Part shown: positions 33,031 through 45,000 of the stretch, in pieces
How positions within the stretch are numbered: the stretch's first letter is position 1
Layout: each line of letters begins with the position of its first letter
Assembly: GCA_963971575.1 (NCBI GenBank)
Contig: OZ020615.1
Span: forward strand, 61,017,379-61,081,378
Direction of reading: 5' to 3'
From: Liopterus haemorrhoidalis
Taxonomy: Eukaryota; Arthropoda; Insecta; Coleoptera; Dytiscidae
Length of the DNA: 64,000 bases
Notes under the pieces: generated by a model
The model's database searches: none
Seen by the model: only the letters and a program-made list of their open reading frames with translations
Told to the model about the DNA's origin: nothing
Made by a program: the position numbers and the translations under genes

Positions 33031-36000
33031 GTAAGCTATCATAATTTTAGAAATATCCATAAATACTCTTTTTGAGTTTAGCATCTAGGGCTATTACCGC
33101 TAAAATATATCAATTATAATACACGTTTAAGAAAAGAAATATATTTTAAAAATAGTTATTTGTGTACCATGGCCAAAAAGTGGATCTTTTTCGTCCGCAT
33201 TTGAATTTGATGGCCGAGACATAGCTGAGGCCTTTAAACAGATGAGGACGCAAAAGAACTTTTTGACAGAAGTGCACATTATATTTTTTGGGCAACCAAA
33301 AGTAATTTTAATTAAATATATTTATTTTAATTAGTTACATAATTCTAAACATTCGCTTATTATTGAAAAAACATCACTATCGTTGATGGCGTTGGCATCC
33401 AGCGGCCTAAAAAGTAAGCAAATCGGACTAGGACGAAAAAGATTTACTTTTTGTCCAGTATTAGATGATAAAAAAAACTGTTTTTGATGTGGTCGTCTAA
33501 AAAAGTATTTGAATAAATTTCATATAAGCAGTTTACTTTTGTAAGAACAAACTAAGAGGGAATTTTGTTTTCAACAGTTTGCACCTTTGAAGTTGTTGTC
33601 ATGTTGGTATTAAAAAATGTCACTTTAAAAAAAAATTCGATCCATTTGACATATGTCATAATGAAAAATGATATCTTAATTATAATGATCAACCTAAAGT
33701 CGGTTTTACAGCGTAAGGAATATTTTTAATTGACATTTAAAGTCAGTAACACACTATAAAAGTAACCAAAATAACCAGATCTATTGTGTTCTTACAAAAG
33801 TGAACAGCTTATAGTCCCGCATATTTACAAGAAACGGACTACCGAAAGAACAAAAAAAAATGGAAGCCATGAATTTTCGAATGTTTTTGATTGAGCTATT
33901 ATAAGCAGTTCACTTTTGTAAGAACAAACTAAGAGGGAATTTTGTTTTCAATAGTTTGCACCTTTGAACCTGTATGTCATGTTGGTATTAAAAAATGTCA
34001 CTTTTTTAAAATGACGATCCAGTTGACATATGTCATAATGAAAAATGATATCTTAATTATAGTGATCATAACCTGATCAACCTAAAGTCGGTTTTACAGC
34101 GTAAGGAATATTTTTAATTGACATTTAAAGTCAGTAACACACCATAAAAGTAACCAAAATAACCAGATCTAGTGTGTTCTTACAAAAGTGAACAGCTTAT
34201 AGAACTGTCATTATGTCAAATAAATTATATTCAAAATGATATCAGCAACACTAACGCCAGTGCGCTTTTGGCGAACTAATCTTACAAATATCTCATTTTA
34301 ATGTATAATTCATTGGTATAGTATAATAACTTTATTTTCAACGAAAACGATGGACGTTCAAAAATTCTTGGCTTCCCGAGATTTTTTTAAATTTTTGGTT
34401 ACATAAATCTTAGCTTTAACCTAAAACTATTTTAATTTTAGGTAGTGTTCCCTATGCTCCCCAAATAATTATCTTAAAATCTGATTTGACAAAAAAATAA
34501 TCGTTTTTTCATTCTAAACTTTGTTTTTTTTTTTTTTTTTTTAATTTTATGGCCTTTGCTGCTTTGGCAATTAGCCAGGACAATTTATATTTGAGAAAAT
34601 TTCCATGCCTGAACGGGATTCGAACCCGAGACCTTCGCAACGCAGAGCAGATGTGTTACCACTACGCTACGCCGGTCGGCTTCTAAACTTTGTTATAAAT
34701 TTTTATTGTTAAGTAAAAAATATTTTAGTTTCGTAGCTCCCTCTATAATCAGAGCCGTAGTAATGTCCTGGCATCGGGGCAAGTGACAGGGGCGCGCGAG
34801 ATCTGAAGGGCGCCATCATTCGTTTTTATTTTGGTCATCACTTGTGTTTTCATATTTTAAATAATTTGTCATATAGCTCGTTTCTTTGGTTTAGGCGGAA
34901 CTAGATTTTCAATTCTATTAACTTTTATAGATTAACTGAAATTTTTTATCATTTCGTTAAGGTAAAGCCCACTTCAAACCATAAAAAGTGAGACCATGAC
35001 AACTTACAAAAATGAAAATTCCAGTTAATTCTATTTAGTGTATATATTTTGCTATAAAGAATCGTTCCCTCATTCTATATAAATCATTTTTGACGTAAAG
35101 TAAATAATAAGTGAGATATTTTAAGATTTTTTTGTGTCCTCCTATAACTCCTCAAATCATCTGAAAAAATATACAGAACAAAAAACATTTTGATCAATTT
35201 TTGTCATATACCTTTTTTTCTGTTATCAATAATAAGTGATTTCATGTTTTTAATCGCTTAAAGCACCCCCCCCCCCCGTCATACGAATGAATATTTTAAG
35301 AAGCCATATAGCCTATGTTCGAATCCCGATTTTGTTCTATCCTACCAAATTTCATACCTATGAAAACGATTACTATTTAACAAAATAACATTTTACAACC
35401 TCGCGTCTGTTCTAAACTAATTATAATTTAATATTTAATTGTTTGTATTAATAAAATTCTTTAATTTATGACAGTATCTTCCAACGACTGCATACAACCA
35501 CGATGTTTGGAATTCGAGCCAGCAGCGAATCACAACAATGCCTGCGGAAACCAATAAGCCATATGTCTTGAACAACGATCAGTCTCAATCTGTCAATAAC
35601 AGAGGTAAGCAACAATCATTATTACACATTGCCATGTACACATCAATTCATCGATAAATTTGATTGATCATATTTTTACCGCTTCTTATTTTTTTAATCA
35701 TCCATGTACCATATCAGGCGCATAAATAAATATATCAACTTTGACGCGATAGGCTGAACTGAGCCTTGGTCTCTTGTTTCCCGGTTTCGTTAATGTACAT
35801 TCAAGAGTAATATGGTCAGTATTACGTCCTTTTTTAGCGCACACAAAGAGGCTATAGTTAATAGCCGGTTGCGAACGGCTAAGCAGATCTCATAAGTTGT
35901 ATAGCAGTTTTTTTGGTTTAAGAGGAACTTTATTTTGACAAACTAGTAATTCTTATCGGTTAAATGAAGCTTTTGATATTATTTATTAACAAAAGCCAGC

Positions 36001-39000
36001 TTCAAACATTAAAGAAATAACACTTGACAACTTAAGAAAATTCAAATTCTATTTGGTTCTGCTCAAAGGTGTGGAATAGCCTATATTAATATTTTTTACA
36101 CAAATTATTTGACATAGTCAGGATTTGAACCATGTCCATACTCTTGCTAGCGGTCAACAGGACTCGTTTATAATAGAATAGAACAGAATTCTATTGTGAT
36201 TCTACCGCTTTTGAGCAAATAAGTAATATTGACACATATCGAAAAACATGTACCAAAATATATATGTAAACTAATGTCCTAAGGTGCTAATAACTGAGCT
36301 GTTGGAGCACCCCTTAATAAACCACAATCGGAATTTTTGTTCGTGCGTTATTCAAATTATTACGCCAGCTAAACTGTAAAAGATATATGGAAAATCGGAA
36401 AAATTTTGTATGCGTACATTCAAATTATTACAATTAATTGTAAAAGATGTATTGAAAATGTATATATAACAGACTTTGGAATTTAATATTGCTATAAAAA
36501 AGTCCGGGAGGCACAGGCGGATTAAGGCTGGTTGAGGCCCCGGGCGCACGAGACAATATTGGGCTCCTTAAAAAAGAGAGACAGGGAAAATGTTAACCAT
36601 ATTTTTAAATAAATAAGCGAATATATACATACTATCAGGTTTTACCGCCGATTGTAAGCTTGTAAGTAATTAAAATTATACATATGAAACAAAACTTGTC
36701 ATTAGTGGAAAGTTGGGGTTTTGCGGGGCCCTTCAGAAGTCGGGGCCCAGGGCGCGCGCCCGGTGCGCCCGCCGTTAAATCCGCCTCTGTCAGGAGGGCA
36801 TATATCCCAGATCAACAGGTAACTCACACTTCCCGTTAAACATATTAACTCTAAAGCCTGGTTTATAATCCATAACATAACGCATACGTATGATACGATT
36901 TGTTTGACCCTTTAAAACATTATTTTATAATAAACAGAACAAAGAGAGCAATTTAAAAACCAGGGCTTAAAGATGTGCGAAGAATAATTATTTCTAAGAG
37001 CATTTATTAACGAAAAAACTTATTATATATAATTCAGTTTTTAAAAGAAGTTTATTCAATGGAAAATGAAAGCATTAACAACAAACTTTTATAAATAAGT
37101 TGATTGTTGATTCTTTCATTTGTCATAGAACAGACTTCTTTAAAGAACTGAATTTTACCAACGGTTTATTAGGAGTAATCACGAAGAGATTATAATAAAA
37201 AAAATAACCAGACAGAAATTCAAACGCTTCATGTGGCTGGTATCGACTTGAGCGATTAATGCTTCTCACGTGGTTAACACGTGTGACATTTCCCGATTTA
37301 GTACAGCGGATCACTTGGCCGTGTTCTGGGTCCAAGTTATTTCGGTAGCGAAGCAGCGGGTTTAATATTTTATTATATATTCTTGAATCAGTAATTTAAA
37401 TTGTCTATAACAGCAAAATTGATCACCTTTTCCTGAAATTAAAACTACGTGCATGGTATTATATAAATGCGAGCTTATTTATCTACTTGTAAAATTATTA
37501 TTATTTAAAACTCTAATAGCAACTATGGAATACAATTTATTGTAAATAATATCTTTCAATGTGACAAGTAGACTATATACTGTATGTAATTAAATATGGC
37601 GACTACGGGAAACAGCACATTTGTAGGGAAACAAAAGAAAAACCTTATGAAATTTTCACAATCGTGTGAAAAGAACGCGTGCACCATCTATTTACGTGCG
37701 TTGCAACTAATTATATTCTGTCATGTAAATTATTCAAAAAACAGTTTTAATACCATAAAAAATATATATTTAAATATTTTCATATTTCTCTTTTTAAATA
37801 ATTAATTATTTTATAGTATGTTATATTAAATTAAATCGACATTTTAAAGAATTACAGTCTGTTCCAAACGGTTAAGCGGAACTAAATGGGATTTTCGTTC
37901 TTTTAGGTTGTCACGAGAAGGGACCTTGCTGGGGTTATTTCATTTTTCACGTTGGAATGTCAAAATTTAAAATTCCAACAATGAAACCATAGAAACGAAT
38001 GACATGTCAAAATTAAATTATTTTTTTTTACAAATTTTAATGACAAAAAAATAAATAAATGGGAAATTTGTATTAACAATGCACAAAATATCAAAATATA
38101 AAGAAAATGACATTTTAAAATGATATTAACCTTAACCAAAAAATGTTAATTGTAAGTATGATTTACAAAGCTTAAACAAAACGACCGAAAAGCACGATTT
38201 AAGCGATGAAAGTAACTAGATTGCAAAATCTAGTTCCGCTTAACCGTTTGGAACAGACTGTACATTAGATTTTTTAAATTTATTTTATATTTTTGAATTT
38301 ATAGCAAAAACAATTTGTTACTTTAAATATTGCATATGCCAGATTTATTCATATCATATCCATGTATAAACCAGATTTTGCAAAATAGGAGATTTCAAAA
38401 TTAATTAATAAATTTAATTTAGGTATATTAAAGTATTTATTCAAAATCTCTTTCATAAAATTATAATACATGTATATATGAATTTTTAAACCACATTTAA
38501 TTCTGTTTTGTTTAAATTTCTGGAAAAGACTTAAAATTTGGGATGGAAACTATGTTCGATATTTATTAAACACGTTTTTTTAGGATTTTATAGGTATGAC
38601 CACCAAAAAACCCTTATAACGTTACTCGTGTCTGTCTGTCTGTCTGAACGGTAGAAATTGTAACCAAGCGGCTTAACATAGAAAGTTGAAATTTGGCATG
38701 CTTATACAACTCTTTGACCCACATATAGGAAAAATACTAGTTAAAAAAAAATACATCCCCAGGTAGATATAAACAAATATTTAATCAAAACAATTCTTTT
38801 TTTTTTTTTTTTATACTGAGAGTTCAAAAAACACATCCCCAGGTAGATATAAACAAATTTTTAATTCATAAAAAAATTATTCTTTTTTTAAAAATTTATT
38901 GTGTGGTATCAAAAGAAAGCTCTTAAAACGTAGATTAAGGAATCGAAACAAAATTTAGTATTTTTAAATTCGTTTCTTTTAACACGATTTTAGACAAAAA

Positions 39001-42000
39001 TGTGCCTAAAAGATTCTTGTCCCGCCCCTTTTTGCCCAAGGGGGTTAAACTAAAAATCTGAAAAAATTATAAGTAATGTACATTGATCTGAGCTGGAAAC
39101 GTACGAGTGGAATTTTATATATTTAGTTTTAAGTTGCATATCTTGAAACAGTTCTTAGATCCAATAAATCACTGTTTCCCAATATAAATAATTTTAAATT
39201 CAGGAGATACGTATTTACATTCTGTGCTCAAGTTGCGCTTTACCCGTCTCCCTCCGCGCCTTTTGAATTGAACCCTTAGTGTACTATGCACCTCATCCAT
39301 TGTACGCAAATACAGCATCGAACTCGGATAAGTCAATAAGGGATTCTAGTGACGACAGCGTCGGGTTTCTCTTGCAGTGTCGCCACTCATAATAATTTTT
39401 AAAATAAATATTATAAGTTATTAATTGTTGAGTTAATGTGAAGTTTAAGATAAGGTAAAATTAACACATTTTTTACTTGATTCTTAAGTTTTTCTTGATT
39501 TCTGAATCAAATCTTACTGTTTAAAGTAGGCATCAGAATTCTTTGATCGTTTTAGAAGTTCATACTGGTTTCTGACTACTGATTACTATCTAATATAAGG
39601 GTACGTGTATAGTGAAAGCTTGTTGCTGGCAACTGCCAGCGCTGGCAAAGGTCAGCCTGCGAGCTGGAATATCCTTGTGTTATCAATGATACTTCGCATA
39701 GAAGAACCTGATTTTGGTTTCCCAGAGATTGGCTGACAGCGCGAACAGCGTCAGTAACTAGCTACCAGCATCCAGCTTTCACTATACGCGTACCCTTAGA
39801 GATTTTCTATCACACCCGATGCAAAGCACTCTCTCCCATAGGTGGATACTGGATCTAGGAACCTTTTCATAAGACAGTTCAGCTTTTTCCAAACTCGTAC
39901 GAAATTTATTTTTCGTTGTTAATGACTGGCCCAAAAAGAAAATGCACCGTACCAACAGCTAAGAGCATACAGTGATGTTAGCAAAGTTGGTTTCGCCAAG
40001 TTTTTGCTAAATAAATTGTCTAAATTTTTGAATCAGTTTGTTTATATACCGAGCTATTGTTGTGTGACCAAAGCGCATTCCTTCCTCTTTGCTGGATAAA
40101 AATGGGTCTTCAAGAAGTAGAACGTTTAGAATATCGTCATTGAAATTTAAGTATTAGCGCAAGAAATACCTTTGTTATATATCTATGCTAGATGAATCTT
40201 TTGTCGTTTTGCCAAGTAAAAACTTGTTTATGAGAAATAATTCCTTTAAACAACCCTGAAATTTTGTAATATATGTTTGATTATATTATTATTTGGTTGT
40301 ATATATGTCTAATTTTCGTACCATTTCTAGGTGGTACTAACGCCGGAAGTCCACATTCAGTCCAGAACAATCCATCAAATTTAGAAATTCAGACTGCTGA
40401 AATGTTAGACTTCTTGAATTTTAAAGCCGGAAAATTTACACCACACACTGCTGCTTCTGTCAAAATTGGTGAGTTTAGATTCTATTAATTTATTGCAATT
40501 TTAACAAACCAAATTTTTACGGAAGAATCGAAAATAGTTAATAATAAAACCAAACTCTGTTTTTTTATGCAGTTTCTTAGCAATCACTTACAATTTGCTT
40601 GTATATCAAATTGGCTAGTAAGCAAATATCATCCGCATTGTCAAAGGTAATAAGTCAAGGGTAATATCAAAAGGGATTGGTCAAGTATTCCCAATCTGTA
40701 GTTCGCGAGCCACGTATATCTCGCTTAATCTTTTGATGTGGTTCGCGATAAATTTTGAATTTTTATTTTTTATGAATTAATTACATTTAAAATTGAAATA
40801 TTAAAAACGTAAATACTTTTGGCTAGTCAAAAAAAATTCATTTCAAAATTGGCTAAAGCCAAGTTGAAGTTTGGGCAACGTCTAGGTCTTCTGACGTCTA
40901 GGTCTTCCAGTATATCGTGTAATCCTCATCTGGTACTTCGTATAAAATTATATGTTTTAAAATAAGATTTACACTTTCCCATAAATTTTATTTTACTCTC
41001 TCGTTGTTCTTATGATATTTTTGTGGTACGCCACTGGTATCTTATTCAGGAATATCGAGAACGTCTTGACGGTTATGAATAAAACAAAAGTCTTAACAGA
41101 GCGACGACTTCTTTCGAATCGTTTGATTCTTGGAATAAAAAAACTTTTTGAAAAGTCCCTTCAAGCAGTGAATTGCCAGATGGATGAAAACGGATACTGA
41201 TAAGTCTCGAAGCAAAAGAATCGAAAAAACCTTACTCACTGTTGTATTGTTATGTTAAATACTCTAAATGCAAGATTGAAAAAAAAAACGTTCTGATTTC
41301 TTTAACAATCATTGTTTTACTTATTTATAAAATCACAACCTAGACTCAAGATTTTAAAAAGAAAAAGTATTTGATTTTTTTTATCTGCTACAGAGATGGG
41401 TGCAGGTCGTGAATTTGAATGGGTTACGATAGAACGTGAGCAAAAATAACAATTCAGGTCGCGAGCGGGCATGAACAGAAAATACTCGTTATTCACGATT
41501 TTTTACGGGATTAAAAGATAAAATATCAATTTTTTACACAGGATAAAAATTTCAAATGGAGTATAATGGTTTTTTTTTCACCTTTTATTCAATAAAATAT
41601 ACATTCTAAAAAAAACTTTTATTATCAAATGTACTGTCCATTATTTTCTATCACTTTGGACAAATGCTCAGGCAATTTCATAATGCCATCACTCCAGAGA
41701 TTCCGTCTTTGCTCTCGAAAAATCTGTTCAGGTGAATTTTGATATCGTCCACAGATGCGAATTTTTTTCCGTTAAGGGAATTTTGTAGAGAGCAGAACAA
41801 ATAGTTGGAGCATATGGTCCAGACATCGCACCATCCGAGTACCATTTGTTCTGCTTTCTACAAAATTCCCTTAACGGAAAAAATTTCGCATCTGTGGACG
41901 ATATCAAAATTCACCTGAACAGATTTTTCGAGAGCAAAGACAGAACCTTTTGGAGAGATGGCATTATGAAATTGCCTGAGCGTTTGTCCAAAATGATAGA

Positions 42001-45000
42001 AAATAATGGACAGTACATTTGATAATAAAAATTTTTGAAATGTATATTTTATTGAATAAAAGGTGAAAAAAAAAACGGTCTTATGTAACAACCCAATAGA
42101 ATATTAAGATCTTTCTAAATCGTTGTCATCCACGTTGCTTTTCGACACCCAGGTTTTGCTTTATGGTCTATGTCGAGGGCTTTGATTATGTTGTCTAGCG
42201 TTTACTAGCTATTATGGTTGGTTTATATACGGAACAAGAATATGGAATGGGAAATAAGAATAGTACACAAGAATAAAAAATATTAAACCGTTTATATCGG
42301 ACATAACATTTCGTCGCTGCGCCTGCGTACTTGCGTTGCCTGTGTTTAACGTTTGTTTCTTGACAGGTTTTTGTGCTTAATATAAGCTTTAAAAAAAATT
42401 CGAGTTCAGTAAAATGGATTCAAAAGATATTGTAAATTTATTTGCTTGTGTTTCACACATTATATTGTTGTTTCCAACTTTCTGATCACAGCTGGAAAAC
42501 AGCTGTTGAATAAATTTTATTACGGCAGACATTTTGACCGCAGTACGCATGCTTCTCGTCTCTTATTCTTGGAATAGGAATAAAATGTTAAATGTTACCA
42601 ACTTTTCTTGTGTTAAAGTTAAATTTTATTCCTACATAAACCGATATGCGGCGCAGCCATGTTTTAACATCTTGTATACTATTCTTATTTTCTATTCCTT
42701 ATTCTTGTTCCGTATATAAACCAACCATTACTATGTTGTTTTAATCTCTACTCATGATATGTCCGTACCATCTGTTTTCCTCAAGTTATTCAAAAATGGG
42801 TGTTACTTTAAATGTTATGCGGACTCAATTTTGTTTCGATCCAAATCAATTATGCTTTATCATTTCTGCTCAAATGAATATTTTCATTTCTGCTGTATGG
42901 AGTTTAGTTTTGCCAGCATCCAGATCATGGCCATCTTACAGCGTTTTTATATTCTGAACTAGCAGTTTCTTATCAAAGAGCACTTAAGACATAATTTTTT
43001 ACGTTATCCAACCAACCTAGACTCGCGCTCGACTTAAATTAAAATATTTCTTGACTATTTAAAATGGTGGTTATAAAATTGAAAGTTCATAATAACATGT
43101 CTGGTTATAAGAATGTAAAAGAGCTGTCCATCACATCCTGTACGTATCCGGTATGTGTTTGTGCGCGTTGGTTGGCATTGGTTCTTGGTTGACGGGATAG
43201 TGAAAGCTGTCAACTGCCTCGTCAACAGACGAGTGAGGGCTCAATATGGCCGCCATCTGCCCCACTGATTGACATGTGACATGGCATCAATACCTACGTA
43301 TAGGGGAACATGCGATTCTAAAACAGCAGAGGAAAACTTTTATAATTTTATAAAATGCAAGAGTTTAATTTAATATCAAAATGAAAACGCGAACATTAAT
43401 TTTGTACCGGTTATTTTAATATACACTAAAGTCTTGAAGAAAAAGCATCACGGTTCGTATCTTGAGTCTAGGTCAGGGTATTATAATAGTGATTCACTAA
43501 AATTACCATGTCTCTTTCTGGTTTTCCTTCTTTCTTTGTTTATATTGAATTACAAGTGAGAATTTTTGTTACAACATTTCAATATTTAAAATTTCCCAAA
43601 GTCATAAATTCTTCAAATACGCGTCATACTTTGAAATACATGAATAAACATTTCAAGTAGCCTAAAGCTACCACTTTCCAATGAAACTGTAAAATTCATA
43701 TTTTGGGCTCCACCTACGACACACCTCCACCAGACGTCTCTATTTATCAGGGTTTTGTTCACTAAACAACTATATTTTAAACAGATAATCCTTTTAAATA
43801 AAGACTTAGCCGAGCTCCAAAACAAGATTATCTTGTAACCACCAGATGAGCCATAAATTTGTCAATATTTCAAAAGACACAAATAACTTGAAATTTAGAA
43901 AAATATTTGTAGAAGATATCGAACCTGGTTATAGATATAATAATCTTGTAAAACACATTTTTAATTTATAAATTTTTTCCAAAATTTTCCAAATTACAAA
44001 GATTATTTTAGTAGGGTACTACTTTTCATTTCACTGAACAGGGTGTTCAGTGAAATGAAAAAAGTTGGTAAACGCTTCTAGATAAAATTCATCCTATCAA
44101 GAAATTGTTTCTTACTAGACAGGTTGAAACACGCCCCTCTTTGAAAAGAAATACAACAATAAATCTTGAAAAACAGTTTATATGTATTTAAAGTTTACAA
44201 GCTTCCTAAAATTTCCCCACATTTAAGTAATATATTTCAATCTTTCCTTCCCAGCAAAAACACATATGTGCGATGCAACAGGCTAGTAAATTGTCACTCG
44301 ACAGAGCGTCTGCTTTTCCATCTGCTTCTGTGTCATGTTATTCGTATTTTGGCGTCTCTCTCATACCACCCCCGCAGAACAAGGGTATTATGTGATTGTT
44401 GTGACCGCTGTTACTCTAATCCCTACGGAGCTGAACGTTTTCACTTTGATATTTGCAACTCCCCGCAATGTAACAGGTTTGAATTTACGACAGACTGTTT
44501 TAAACAGACTTCATACAGAAATAATTAAGAACCGTGGGAAAGAGTATGAATAACAAGAGTTTTACGAATATTTTGGAAGTTAGATTATATCGGTTTTACA
44601 GTTCTTCTAAAACTGCCAACTAAGTTACCCAAAAGATTACTAAGGGGTGGTTTTAAAATTCATGGTTACCTGTTAGTTAGCTCAAACCAATGGCTAACGA
44701 CATATTTGCAATATAATAATTACCATGTTTCCACGGTAACCACTAGCCAGAACCTTAACAGTCGATTGTAAAACCGGGCATAAGAGTTGAAAGAAGGCTG
44801 CAGAGGTGCGAAAGCTCCCACGCAACGCTGCAAAGATAAGCTAAAAAATAACCTCAAGTTATATCAGCTTCTCAGCCCAGACTGGGAAGAAAAACTCTGT
44901 CGAAGTACATGGCGCAATCTAATGCCAAATTTCTTGGATTTATCCTGGATAACAAACTTAACTGGAAGCTACAACTAAATAGCATTGCCACAAATATTAA

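Noticed and set aside
32599..33075. Reading the first Hox3 exon as starting at 32599 and ending at 33075
   Set aside because: 32599 is TTG, not ATG, and the frame is open further upstream. A strong donor at 33031 connects in phase to 35475, so the last codons are intron.
32752..33084. Minus-strand frames across Hox3 exons (also 46530-46736, 46834-47037, 47265-47453)
   Set aside because: Antisense shadows of the true coding exons.
39298..39312. A 13-base match (TGTACGCAAATAC) between intron 39300 and Hox3 exon A at 33002
   Set aside because: No extension on either side; compatible with chance, unlike the 180-bp patch.
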